In this document: in pieces, positions 8,124 to 16,231 of the stretch
Numbering within the stretch: position 1 is the stretch's first letter
How the letters are laid out: every line of letters begins with the position of its first letter
Assembly: GCF_029625295.1 (NCBI RefSeq)
Contig: NZ_CP121112.1
Span: 2,790,001 to 2,854,000 of the forward strand
From: Flavobacterium gyeonganense
GTDB lineage: Bacteria > Bacteroidota > Bacteroidia > Flavobacteriales > Flavobacteriaceae
DNA length: 64,000 bases
Direction: 5' to 3'
Translations under genes and position numbers: made by a program
Notes under the pieces: model-generated
What the model was told of the DNA's origin: nothing
Seen by the model: the letters and a program-made list of their open reading frames with translations, nothing else
Database searches by the model: none

Positions 8124-8151
8124 CAACAATAACTGTGTTTTTTAATTTCAA
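8124..8151 (-). promoter_or_regulatory. Promoter of rpsB-tsf
   Basis: On the minus strand TTG (8149-8151), a 17-base spacer, then TATTGTTG (8124-8131), one mismatch from TAnnTTTG. It lies just after the terminator-like hairpin that follows rpsI. Confidence 0.55.
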
Positions 8152-8165
8152 TAAATAATTGATAA

Positions 8166-8190
8166 TGTCTTGTTCCATCTGAACAAGACA
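8166..8190 (-). terminator. Terminator-like hairpin after rpsI
   Basis: A perfect 10-bp stem (TGTCTTGTTC / GAACAAGACA) with a 5-base loop, 8 bases after the rpsI stop. The downstream tract on the minus strand is A/T-rich but not a clean T-run, so read-through to rpsB is possible. Confidence 0.6.
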
Positions 8191-8197
8191 GGTAATA

Positions 8198-8584
8198 TTA
8201 ACGTTTAGAGAACTGGAATCTCTTACGAGCTTTCTTCTGACCGAATTTCTTACGTTCAACCATTCTAGGGTCTCTTGTTAATAAACCTTCTGGTTTAAGA
8301 ATTCCTCTGTTTTCAGCGTTAACTTCACACATTACGCGAGCTAATGCCATTCTTACAGCTTCTGCTTGACCAGTTGTACCACCTCCGTAAACGTTTACTT
8401 TTACGTCAAAGTTACTAGCGTTTTCTGTCATAGAAAGCGGTTGTAAAACTTTGTATTGTAAAGTTGCAGTTGGAAAGTAAGTTGCGAATTCTTTTTTGTT
8501 TACAGTGATGTTTCCAGTTCCTTCAGAAACGTAAACACGTGCAACAGCGGTTTTTCTTCTACCGATTTTGTGAATAACTCCCAT
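8198..8584 (-). CDS. rpsI: 30S ribosomal protein S9
   Basis: A 128-residue S9. The signature GGGTTGQAEAVRMALARVMC and the highly basic C-terminus ending in KKARKRFQFSKR are both present. That tail reaches into the P-site and contacts the tRNA anticodon stem. The N-terminal IGRRKTAVARVYV block is standard. Its ATG overlaps the rplM stop by one base (TAATG), showing tight translational coupling in the conserved rplM-rpsI pair. Confidence 0.98.
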   Translation of the reverse strand: MGVIHKIGRRKTAVARVYVSEGTGNITVNKKEFATYFPTATLQYKVLQPLSMTENASNFDVKVNVYGGGTTGQAEAVRMALARVMCEVNAENRGILKPEGLLTRDPRMVERKKFGQKKARKRFQFSKR

Positions 8585-9039
8585 TACTTAAGATCATTTA
8601 GGTTAACAGTTCTAGGTTTTTGAGCTCCATGAGTGTGCTCTGATCCTACAACAACATTTAGATTTCTAAAAAGTTCAGCTCCTAATTTGTTTTTAGGTAA
8701 CATACCTTTTACAGCTTTTTCTACTAATAATGCAGGGTTTTTAGCTTGCAATACTTTAGCAGTTAAAGTTCTTTGTCCTCCTGGGTAACCTGTATGACGC
8801 ATGTAAATTTTGTCATTCAATTTTGTACCTGTAAGGTTAATTTTTTCTGAGTTGATAACAATTACGTTATCTCCACAGTCAACGTGAGGTGTGTAACTTG
8901 GCTTGTACTTACCTCTTAAGATCATAGCAACCTTAGAAGCAAGACGTCCTAAGTTATGACCTTCAGCGTCAACAACAATCCACTCTTTAGTTACAGTGGC
9001 TTTACTTGCTGAAACTGTTTTGTAGCTTAATGCGTCCAT
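8584..9039 (-). CDS. rplM: 50S ribosomal protein L13
   Basis: A 151-residue L13, an early-assembly protein of the large subunit. Visible family blocks are WIVVDAEGHNLGRLASKVA, GDNVIVINSEKINLTG, MRHTGYPGG and the AVKGMLPKNKLG signature. It carries a slightly extended N-terminus (MDALSYKTVSASKATVTKE) typical of Bacteroidota. First gene of the rplM-rpsI operon, behind a strong promoter at 9083-9112. Confidence 0.98.
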   Translation of the reverse strand: MDALSYKTVSASKATVTKEWIVVDAEGHNLGRLASKVAMILRGKYKPSYTPHVDCGDNVIVINSEKINLTGTKLNDKIYMRHTGYPGGQRTLTAKVLQAKNPALLVEKAVKGMLPKNKLGAELFRNLNVVVGSEHTHGAQKPRTVNLNDLK

Positions 9040-9062
9040 AATATTATTTTAATTAAACATTC

Positions 9063-9112
9063 CATCCCCAATAAAGGGGATGCAAAAGTACAATTAATTA
9101 TTTTAAAACCAA
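9063..9112 (-). promoter_or_regulatory. Promoter of rplM-rpsI with adjoining hairpin
   Basis: On the minus strand TTG (9110-9112), a 19-base spacer, then TACTTTTG (9083-9090), a full match to the flavobacterial consensus. Directly downstream, at the expected transcript 5' end, is a perfect 7-bp inverted repeat CATCCCC / GGGGATG (9063-9082). It could be a 5'-terminal RNA stem or an operator. Confidence 0.75.
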
Positions 9113-9129
9113 ATACCTTAAAAGAATAT

Positions 9130-9292
9130 TTTAAATACTGAAAATCAGGCTGTCAGTTAGGGAATTAAATCCCTGAAAATTTAGTTTACATTATTATGAA
9201 AGGAATACTAAAGATATTTTATACAGGATTTTATAAAATTATAGTCTGATATGGTTTTGTTTTGAAATGAATCCGCCAGTTTAAATACTGGC
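9130..9292. promoter_or_regulatory. Candidate operator pair upstream of the LacI-type gene
   Basis: This is part of a 321-base spacer between rplM and the LacI-type gene. An inverted repeat GCCAGT-TTAAAT-ACTGGC occupies 9275-9292. Its half TTTAAATACTG (9280-9290) recurs exactly at 9130-9140, 150 bases upstream. A smaller hairpin, AGGGA / TCCCT, is at 9159-9174. LacI-family proteins bind such palindromes and often autoregulate, sometimes from two spaced sites. No protein-coding gene is apparent in this spacer. Confidence 0.4.
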
Positions 9293-9326
9293 ATGTGTTT
9301 TTTTGTTTTATTTTAGGTAATTCTGT

Positions 9327-9334
9327 TATATTTG
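9327..9334 (+). promoter_or_regulatory. -7 element for the LacI-type regulator
   Basis: TATATTTG, a perfect TAnnTTTG, lies 26 bases before the ATG. A TTG at 9303-9305 is 21 bases upstream, slightly beyond the usual 17-19. Confidence 0.6.
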
Positions 9335-9360
9335 TATCAATTACATAAAAATTCAATTGG

Positions 9361-10389
9361 ATGAAAGCTAAAGCAACTCTAAAACAAATTGCGAAAGAAC
9401 TTGGTGTGTCTGTTTCTACTGTATCTAAGGCATTAAATGATAGTCCTGAAATTAGTGAACAAACCAAGGTGAAGATAAAGGAGTATGCAAAACTCAAAAA
9501 TTATAAGCCAAATGTTATAGGTCTTAATTTAAAGAATAGAAAAACCAAAACAATTGGTGTAATTATACCTAATATATTAAATTCTTTTTTTGCAAAAGTT
9601 TTTAGTGGAATTGAGAAAGTAGCCGATAAAAAAGGATACAATGTAATTACTTGTATCTCGAATGAGTCTTTAGAAAAAGAAATTCATACACTCGAAATGC
9701 TGAGTAACGGAACTATAGATGGTTTTATTCTTTCGGTTTCGCAGGAGGCTCAAAAATTAGAAGATTATGCTCATTTTACAGAAATTATAAATGATGGAAC
9801 TCCTATTGTAATGTTTGACAGGATTGCTGATGGAGTTGAATGTGATAAAGTTGTAGTTGATGACTTTGACTCGGCTTTAAATTCAACCCAGCATTTAATA
9901 AATTTAGGATGTAAAAATATCGCCCTGATTTCTTCGGTAGATAATTTGAGTGTTGGAAAGCTAAGGGCTGATGGATATTTGAAAGCATTAAAGGATAATA
10001 ATATTCCTGTAAACGAAAAGATAATTCTTCGTACCAATTCAGAAGAAGATATGAAAAGTAAAATCGAAGCGATTTTTGATCATAAAATTGATGGGATTTT
10101 TGCTTTAGATGAAAATGATTCAGTTGCAGCTTTAAGGGTAAGTCTGAAAAAAGGATTTAAGGTACCTGAAGAAATTTCGATTATAGGCTTTGCTGATGGA
10201 ATTTTAGCATCAAGACGTTTGTCTCCAAGTTTAACCACTGTAAGTCAGCACGGAATTGAAATAGGTGAGGTTGCTGCTAAACGATTAATTTCAAGGCTGG
10301 AGGAAGAAGAAGGTGAAACTTCTGATTATGAAACGATTGTTATTAAAACGAAACTAAAAGAAAGAGAATCAACCAAAAAGTCTAAATAA
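9361..10389 (+). CDS. LacI-family transcriptional regulator
   Basis: A 342-residue repressor of the LacI/GalR family. The N-terminal helix-turn-helix is clear (residues 5-24, TLKQIAKELGVSVSTVSKAL), followed by the hinge region (YKPNVIGLNLKNRKTKTIGVIIPNI). A periplasmic-binding-protein-like effector domain runs from residue 60 (DGFILS, FDRI, DDFDSALNSTQHLI, SIIGFADG) to the usual SLTTVSQHGIEIGEVAAKRLI near the C-terminus. The effector is probably a sugar but cannot be read from the sequence. No carbohydrate genes adjoin it, so its regulon lies elsewhere or it acts globally. Candidate operators lie just upstream. Confidence 0.93.
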   Translation: MKAKATLKQIAKELGVSVSTVSKALNDSPEISEQTKVKIKEYAKLKNYKPNVIGLNLKNRKTKTIGVIIPNILNSFFAKVFSGIEKVADKKGYNVITCISNESLEKEIHTLEMLSNGTIDGFILSVSQEAQKLEDYAHFTEIINDGTPIVMFDRIADGVECDKVVVDDFDSALNSTQHLINLGCKNIALISSVDNLSVGKLRADGYLKALKDNNIPVNEKIILRTNSEEDMKSKIEAIFDHKIDGIFALDENDSVAALRVSLKKGFKVPEEISIIGFADGILASRRLSPSLTTVSQHGIEIGEVAAKRLISRLEEEEGETSDYETIVIKTKLKERESTKKSK

Positions 10390-10436
10390 AAAAAGAAAAT
10401 CCATTTTAGTCATAAAGTGGATTTTCTTTTTTTCTT
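10389..10436 (+). terminator. Terminator after the LacI-type gene
   Basis: Long stem AAAAGAAAATCCA / TGGATTTTCTTTT with a 14-base loop, followed by a T-rich tract. Confidence 0.8.
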
Positions 10437-10440
10437 TTTT

Positions 10441-10683
10441 ATTTTATCTGCTTCTTAAGTTTTATAAAAGATTTTGGGTATGGTTTGTTAATTCTTAGTT
10501 AATGCTGTAATTGAAGAGTGGGTAAAAGCTGTTCTGTCATGAGTGCGCATTCCAAAATATCAGTTTAATGTGGTTTGATAAATTAATAATTTCTTTCTCT
10601 ATAAATTAATGTCATTGCAATTGAGTTGAATAATTTTTGTGTTAAATTGGAGGTAAGTAATATTATTAGAGCAATCTAATTAT
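10441..10683. other. Non-coding spacer upstream of rimP
   Basis: About 240 AT-rich bases between the terminator and the rimP promoter. I see no reading frame, RNA gene or clear repeat in it. Confidence 0.5.
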
Positions 10684-10711
10684 TTGATTTATAAAAAAAA
10701 CACTATATTTG
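10684..10711 (+). promoter_or_regulatory. Promoter of rimP-nusA-infB
   Basis: TTG (10684-10686), a 17-base spacer, then TATATTTG (10704-10711): a full match to the flavobacterial promoter consensus. Transcription should start near 10717, leaving a leader of about 57 bases that contains the hairpin at 10740. Confidence 0.8.
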
Positions 10712-10739
10712 CACCGTTATTTATTAAAATCTAAATAAT

Positions 10740-10766
10740 GAGGGGACTAAGTGTCCCCTCTTTTTA
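10740..10766 (+). terminator. Attenuator-like hairpin in the rimP leader
   Basis: A perfect 8-bp GC-rich stem, GAGGGGAC / GTCCCCTC, with a TAAGT loop, followed at once by TTTTTAT. This is an intrinsic-terminator shape placed between the promoter and the rimP ATG. An in-frame ATG at 10738 sits at the foot of the stem. It probably attenuates expression of the operon, whose product NusA itself modulates termination. Confidence 0.7.
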
Positions 10767-10773
10767 TAAAATT

Positions 10774-11238
10774 ATGACATTTAAAGAAAAAGTAAACGCA
10801 TTAATTACTGAGGCTCTTTTGGAAAGACCTTCAATCTTTTTGATTGATTTGAGTATTTCTGATTCTTTTAAAATTAGCGTGGGTTTAGATGGGGATAATG
10901 GAGTGGCGCTTCAGGACTGTATTGATATTAGTCGTGCAATTGAGAATAATCTGGATCGTGAGGAACAGGATTTCTCTCTTGAAGTAGCATCTGTTGGAGT
11001 TGGTTCGCCACTGAAATTTACAAGACAATACAAGAAAAATATTGGTAGAACATTGATTGTTACTACAAATAGTGAAAAAATTGAAGCAGAATTAGTAGAA
11101 GCTAATGATGTTTTTATAATTTTGTCTTGGGAAGCAAGAGAACCGAAGAAAATAGGAAAAGGAAAGGAAACAGTTCAAAAAACGCAACAAATACCTTATA
11201 CAGAAATTAAAGAGGCAATTGTTACAGTAACATTTTAA
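10774..11238 (+). CDS. rimP: Ribosome maturation factor RimP
   Basis: RimP is needed for late assembly of the 30S subunit. From the ATG at 10774 ([11 protein letters not shown]) the protein is 154 residues, the usual size. The N-terminal alpha/beta domain contains [26 protein letters not shown], which includes the typical cis-acting 'D-C-x-x-x-S' segment. Next come [24 protein letters not shown], the family signature, and a small C-terminal SH3-like beta-barrel. An earlier in-frame ATG (10738) would add 12 residues encoded by the attenuator hairpin and is unlikely. First gene of the rimP-nusA-infB operon. Confidence 0.95.
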   Translation: MTFKEKVNALITEALLERPSIFLIDLSISDSFKISVGLDGDNGVALQDCIDISRAIENNLDREEQDFSLEVASVGVGSPLKFTRQYKKNIGRTLIVTTNSEKIEAELVEANDVFIILSWEAREPKKIGKGKETVQKTQQIPYTEIKEAIVTVTF

Positions 11239-11252
11239 TTTAAAGAATTCGC

Positions 11253-12506
11253 ATGGAAAATTTAGCATTAATCGATTCATTCTCAGAGTTTAAAGATAAT
11301 AAACTTATTGATCGTGTAACGCTTATGGCAATTTTAGAGGACGTGTTTAGAAATGCATTGAAGAAAAAATACGGTTCAGATGATAACTTCGACATTATTA
11401 TAAATCCTGATAAAGGAGATATGGAGATATGGAGAAGAAGAGTAATTGTTGCTGATGAGGATCTTGACTTTGAAAATGAAGAAATTACGCTTACTGAAGC
11501 AAGAAAAATTGAAGCGGATTTTGAAATTGGTGAAGAGGTTTCTGAAGAGGTAAAATTGATTGATTTAGGAAGGAGGGCTATCTTAGCGCTTCGCCAGAAC
11601 TTGATTTCTAAAATACACGAACACGATAATACTAATCTTTATAAACAATTTAAAGATATTATAGGTGATATTTATACTGCTGAAGTACATCACGTAAGAC
11701 CGAGAGTTGTAATTTTGGTAGATGATGAAGGAAATGAAATTGTGCTTCCAAAAGAAAAACAAATTCCATCTGACTTTTTCCGAAAAGGAGATAATGTTAG
11801 GGGAATTATTGAAAGCGTTGAATTAAAAGGAAATAAACCTCAAATCATCATGTCAAGAACTTCTGAGAAGTTTTTAGAAAAATTATTTGAACAGGAAATT
11901 CCTGAAGTATTCGATGGTTTAATTACAGTTAAAAATGTAGTCCGTATTCCTGGTGAAAAAGCAAAAGTAGCTGTGGATTCATATGATGACCGAATCGATC
12001 CTGTTGGAGCTTGTGTTGGTATGAAAGGGTCTCGTATTCATGGAATTGTTCGTGAATTGGGAAATGAAAATATCGACGTAATCAATTATACAAATAATAT
12101 CCAATTGTTCATTACAAGAGCCTTAAGTCCTGCCAAGGTTTCATCAGTTAAAATTGATGAGGAAAATAAAAGAGCTGAAGTTTTCTTGAAATTAGAAGAG
12201 GTTTCTAAAGCAATTGGTAGAGGAGGTCATAATATTAAATTAGCAGGCCAGTTAACAGGTTATGAATTAGATGTAATTCGGGAAGGTGATGTAGCGGGTG
12301 CAATTGCAGATGATGATGATGTTGAATTGTCAGAGTTTTCAGATGAAATTGAAGACTGGGTAATTGAAGAGTTTGCTAAAATAGGTCTGGATACAGCAAA
12401 AAGTATCCTGAGTCAGGAAGTAGAAGATTTAGTAAGAAGAACCGACTTAGAAGAGGAAACAATTCTGGATGTTATGAAAATACTAAAAGAAGAGTTTGAT
12501 AACTAG
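11253..12506 (+). CDS. nusA: Transcription termination/antitermination factor NusA
   Basis: A 417-residue NusA. The order is the N-terminal RNA-polymerase-binding domain (residues 1-130), an S1 domain (about 135-200, with VRGIIESVELKGNKPQIIMSR), and two KH domains. The KH region shows RIPGEKAKVAVDS, VGACVGMKGSRIHGIVRELGNENID and later AIGRGGHNIKLAGQLTGYELD, the second GxxG loop. A short acidic C-terminal extension follows. The C-terminal AR repeats found in E. coli NusA are absent, as in most bacteria outside Proteobacteria. It binds RNA polymerase and nascent RNA, and here lies 14 bases after rimP. Confidence 0.97.
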   Translation: MENLALIDSFSEFKDNKLIDRVTLMAILEDVFRNALKKKYGSDDNFDIIINPDKGDMEIWRRRVIVADEDLDFENEEITLTEARKIEADFEIGEEVSEEVKLIDLGRRAILALRQNLISKIHEHDNTNLYKQFKDIIGDIYTAEVHHVRPRVVILVDDEGNEIVLPKEKQIPSDFFRKGDNVRGIIESVELKGNKPQIIMSRTSEKFLEKLFEQEIPEVFDGLITVKNVVRIPGEKAKVAVDSYDDRIDPVGACVGMKGSRIHGIVRELGNENIDVINYTNNIQLFITRALSPAKVSSVKIDEENKRAEVFLKLEEVSKAIGRGGHNIKLAGQLTGYELDVIREGDVAGAIADDDDVELSEFSDEIEDWVIEEFAKIGLDTAKSILSQEVEDLVRRTDLEEETILDVMKILKEEFDN

Positions 12507-12556
12507 TTGTATCTACTCTAATAACACAACGAAAAAGGTAATAATAAAAAGGTTAT

Positions 12557-15409
12557 ATGTCTGAAGAGAGAGTAATAAGAATAAACAAGGTTTTAAGGGA
12601 ATTAAATATTTCGTTAGAAAGAGCTGTTGATTATCTAAAGGATAAGGGGATTGCTATTGATGCAAATCCGAACGCTAAAATTTCTGACAGTGAATTTAAT
12701 ATCCTTCAAAGACAATTTGCGGGCGATAAGGGGAATAAGGAAGCTTCCAAAGAAGTAGGGGAAGAGAAAAGAAAGGAAAAAGAAGCATTGCGTGTTGAGC
12801 GCGAAAAGGAAATCGAAGACAAACGCAGGCAAGACGAAGAACGTCAAAAACAACAGGAGATTATAAAAGCAAAGGCTGTTGTAACGGGACCTGTTCAAGT
12901 GGGTAAGATTGATTTAAATCCTAAAAAGACAGTTGTTGCTACTCCTTCAGAAGAACCGGCTAAGGCTGAGGAGTCAAAAGTTGTTGCTCAGAAGGAAGTT
13001 GAAAAACCAATTCAAAAAGAAGATGGTAAGACTGATGCTTTGGCAACTCCAGACAAAGCAGATCCTATTATTACTGAGAAAAAAGAAATAAAAGCTGAAA
13101 CTTCTAAAACAGCAAAAGAGCCAGTTGTTTCAACTGATCCCGAAACTGCAGAAGAAACGATCACTACACAATATCAAAAATTATCGGGAACGACTCTTAC
13201 AGGTCAGACAATTGATTTATCTCAATTTAATAAACCTAAGAAAAAGAAAGAGGATCCAAAGATAACACCAAATAAACCAGGTACTCCGGGTGCAAACAAT
13301 AATGCTAATAAAAACAAGCGTAAAAGAATTGCTCCTAAGCCAGGTGCTCCTGGGTTGCAAAAAACAGTTACAGGTAATGTTCCGGGAACACCAAATCCTA
13401 ATAAAATTACACCAAACACAGGAGGAGGTTTTAATGCTAATAGAAGTGCGAGACCTGGTTTCGTGAAAGGGAATCGTCCGGCTATAGTTGCTAAAGTTGA
13501 GCCTACTGAGGAGGAAGTAAAAAACCAGATTAGAGAAACTCTTGAAAAGCTACAAGGTAAAGGCGGAAAATCAAAAGCGGCTAAATACAGAAGAGATAAA
13601 AGAGATACGCATCGTCAGAAATCTGATGAGGAGCAAAGAGCGCTTGACGAAGGAAGTAAGACTATTAAAGTGACTGAATTTGTTACTGTAGGTGAAATTG
13701 CAATCATGATGGATGTGCCAATTACTAAAGTTATCGGAACTTGTATGTCGCTTGGTATCATGGTTACCATGAACCAACGTCTAGATGCAGAAACTTTAAC
13801 TATCGTAGCTGACGAGTTTGGTTATGAAGTTGAGTTTATCACAGTTGATATCGAAGAAGCGATCGAGGTAGTTGAAGATAAGGAAGAAGATTTAGTGGTT
13901 AGAGCGCCGATCGTTACTGTAATGGGGCACGTTGACCACGGTAAAACATCTTTACTGGATTATATCCGTAAAGAAAATGTTATCGCTGGGGAGTCCGGAG
14001 GTATTACGCAGCACATTGGGGCTTACGGAGTAACTCTTGATAATGGTCAGAAAATTGCATTTTTAGATACTCCTGGTCACGAGGCGTTTACTGCGATGCG
14101 TGCACGTGGAGCTCAGGTTACGGATATCGCAATTATTGTGGTGGCTGCCGATGATGATATCATGCCGCAAACAAAAGAAGCAATCTCTCACGCACAAGCT
14201 GCGGGAGTTCCAATTATATTCGCTATCAACAAAATTGATAAACCAAACGCAAATGTTGAGAAAATCAAAGAACGTTTGGCTGGTATGAATTTACTTGTTG
14301 AAGACTGGGGTGGAAAAATTCAATCACATGATATTTCTGCTAAAGTAGGAACAGGAGTAAAGGAATTGCTTGAAAAAGTATTGTTAGAAGCTGAAATCCT
14401 TGATTTAAAAGCTAATCCAAATAAGGCTGCTCAAGGAACTGTTGTGGAGGCTTTTCTGGATAAAGGAAAAGGATATGTTTCTACAATATTAGTGCAGCAG
14501 GGAACTCTTAAAATTGGAGATTACATGTTGGCAGGTAAACATCATGGTAAAATTAAAGCCATGCATGATGAGCGTGGACATAATGTAAAAGAAGCTGGGC
14601 CTTCGACTCCGGTATCTGTTTTAGGTCTTGATGGAGCTGCTACGGCTGGAGATAAATTCAATGTGTTTGAAGACGAAAAAGAAGCAAAACAAATTGCATC
14701 TAAACGTTCTCAGTTAATGAGAGAGCAATCAGTGCGTACACAAAGGCATATTACGCTTGATGAAATTGGACGTCGTATTGCTCTTGGTCAGTTTAAAGAA
14801 TTAAATGTTATCCTTAAAGGTGACGTTGATGGATCTGTTGAGGCATTATCTGATTCATTCTCTAAACTTTCCACAGAAGAAGTCCAGATTAATATTATAC
14901 ACAAAGGGGTTGGGGCAATTACGGAAACTGATGTTAACTTAGCTTCTGCTTCGGATGCTATTATTATCGGATTTAATGTTCGACCTGCTGGAAATGCAAG
15001 ACAGCTTGCAGATAAAGAAGAAATAGATATCCGTTATTATTCTATTATATATGCCGCTATCGATGACTTGAAAGATGCTATGGAAGGAATGTTAGCTCCT
15101 GAGATGAAAGAAGAGATTCTTGGTACAGCAGAAATTCGTGAGATTTTCAAAATTTCTAAAGTAGGTTCTATTGCTGGTTGTATGGTAACTGACGGCAAAA
15201 TTTTAAGATCGTCTAAGATTAGGGTTATCAGAGAAGGTGTTGTGGTGCATACAGGAGAACTTGTAGCATTGAAGCGTTTTAAAGATGATGTTAAAGAAGT
15301 GACAAAAGGATATGATTGCGGTATTCAGATTAAAGGCTTTAATGATATCGAAGAAAGAGATGTTATTGAAGCATATCACGAGGTTGCAATTAAAAAGAAA
15401 TTGAAATAA
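12557..15409 (+). CDS. infB: Translation initiation factor IF-2
   Basis: A 950-residue IF-2, the GTPase that brings initiator tRNA to the 30S subunit. The N-terminal IF2_N helices (residues 5-55) are followed by a long charged, low-complexity linker (about 60-330), rich in K/E then P/G/N. The G domain starts near 450 with the P-loop GHVDHGKT at 457-464, then [17 protein letters not shown] (switch II) and NKIDKP. Domains II, III and the C-terminal fMet-tRNA-binding domain follow (…[13 protein letters not shown]…). Last gene of the operon, closed by a strong terminator. Confidence 0.98.
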   Translation: MSEERVIRINKVLRELNISLERAVDYLKDKGIAIDANPNAKISDSEFNILQRQFAGDKGNKEASKEVGEEKRKEKEALRVEREKEIEDKRRQDEERQKQQEIIKAKAVVTGPVQVGKIDLNPKKTVVATPSEEPAKAEESKVVAQKEVEKPIQKEDGKTDALATPDKADPIITEKKEIKAETSKTAKEPVVSTDPETAEETITTQYQKLSGTTLTGQTIDLSQFNKPKKKKEDPKITPNKPGTPGANNNANKNKRKRIAPKPGAPGLQKTVTGNVPGTPNPNKITPNTGGGFNANRSARPGFVKGNRPAIVAKVEPTEEEVKNQIRETLEKLQGKGGKSKAAKYRRDKRDTHRQKSDEEQRALDEGSKTIKVTEFVTVGEIAIMMDVPITKVIGTCMSLGIMVTMNQRLDAETLTIVADEFGYEVEFITVDIEEAIEVVEDKEEDLVVRAPIVTVMGHVDHGKTSLLDYIRKENVIAGESGGITQHIGAYGVTLDNGQKIAFLDTPGHEAFTAMRARGAQVTDIAIIVVAADDDIMPQTKEAISHAQAAGVPIIFAINKIDKPNANVEKIKERLAGMNLLVEDWGGKIQSHDISAKVGTGVKELLEKVLLEAEILDLKANPNKAAQGTVVEAFLDKGKGYVSTILVQQGTLKIGDYMLAGKHHGKIKAMHDERGHNVKEAGPSTPVSVLGLDGAATAGDKFNVFEDEKEAKQIASKRSQLMREQSVRTQRHITLDEIGRRIALGQFKELNVILKGDVDGSVEALSDSFSKLSTEEVQINIIHKGVGAITETDVNLASASDAIIIGFNVRPAGNARQLADKEEIDIRYYSIIYAAIDDLKDAMEGMLAPEMKEEILGTAEIREIFKISKVGSIAGCMVTDGKILRSSKIRVIREGVVVHTGELVALKRFKDDVKEVTKGYDCGIQIKGFNDIEERDVIEAYHEVAIKKKLK

Positions 15410-15413
15410 TATT

Positions 15414-15456
15414 TAAAAGCAAAAAGTCCCGATTTAATCGGGACTTTTTGCTTTTA
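15414..15456 (+). terminator. Terminator after infB
   Basis: Very long perfect stem (20 bp) centred on CCCGAT-TTA-ATCGGG, with flanking AAAAGC…GCTTTT. It closes the rimP-nusA-infB operon. Confidence 0.92.
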
Positions 15457-15622
15457 AAATGACTGTAAAATTTAATATGTTAACACTTGGCTATTTTTAA
15501 TATTTAATGCGTAAAACTACTTAAAATTCATCAAAACAAGAGTCTTTTTTAATGTTGTAGAATTTGATTTTTAAAGCTAAAAACAAATAAACAAGTATTT
15601 TTATATTGAGTTTGCCTAAAAT

Positions 15623-16012
15623 TTATTTGCTTGGTTTAATAAGGAATACGCTTTTGTATTTCTTTCTAATTTCTTCCAAATTTCGTTCTGCTTCAATTCT
15701 TGTTTTAAAATTTCCAACCACTACTTTATAGTTTGGAGTATTAAAAATAATAGTTCCGTCAATGTTGTTAAATTCCCTTTTGAAATTAGACAAAGTCTTT
15801 TTTGCTTCGTCACTTTTACCACTGAAAATTTGAATTTTGTAAGTGTCATTGGTACTAATTGACGTGTTAATTTTACGCTTATCATTTAGTAATTGCTCAA
15901 ATTTAGGATCTTGATTCAAAGTAATGTTTTGGTCCTGAGCATTAATATTGAGTGTTAAAGTAAGCATGGGAAATACTAATAAAATCTTTTTTGATGGAGT
16001 TAAAATTCTCAT
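15623..16012 (-). CDS. SPOR-domain periplasmic protein
   Basis: A 129-residue protein from the ATG at 16012 (MRILTPSKK). An ATG 21 bases earlier overlaps the -7 promoter box and so would lie upstream of the transcript start. It has a signal peptide (to about NINAQ). The C-terminal SPOR-like domain begins near residue 58: TYKIQIFSGKSDEAKKTL, then YKVVVGNFKTRIEAERNLEEIRKKYKSVFLI, the usual beta-alpha-beta repeat with the G-x-F/Y turn. SPOR domains bind denuded septal peptidoglycan, suggesting a role at the cell wall or division site. No partner gene adjoins it. Confidence 0.85.
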   Translation of the reverse strand: MRILTPSKKILLVFPMLTLTLNINAQDQNITLNQDPKFEQLLNDKRKINTSISTNDTYKIQIFSGKSDEAKKTLSNFKREFNNIDGTIIFNTPNYKVVVGNFKTRIEAERNLEEIRKKYKSVFLIKPSK

Positions 16013-16030
16013 AATGTGATGGTTTTTGTG

Positions 16031-16038
16031 CAAAAATA
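16031..16038 (-). promoter_or_regulatory. -7 element for the SPOR protein
   Basis: TATTTTTG on the minus strand matches TAnnTTTG. It overlaps the upstream ATG at 16033, which supports the start at 16012. Confidence 0.5.
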
Positions 16039-16115
16039 ATGTTTAAAGTTTATATGTGGAATGTTTGTATTATTTAGAATTGATATAAATTGATATTTAA
16101 GACTATTTTAAGGTT

Positions 16116-16144
16116 TTGAGAATAGTACTTAAATTGTATTTTTG
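16116..16144 (+). promoter_or_regulatory. Promoter of the act-cox operon
   Basis: TTG (16116-16118), an 18-base spacer, then TATTTTTG (16137-16144): a full consensus match. The leader to the ATG at 16232 is about 80 bases. Confidence 0.78.
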
Positions 16145-16231
16145 TGCAGGTTTTAAAAAAGCGGTATTAGATTTAACTGATTAATTACAGAAAAAATCAT
16201 ACCAAAAAATTAGTAGATAATTTTATACTAT

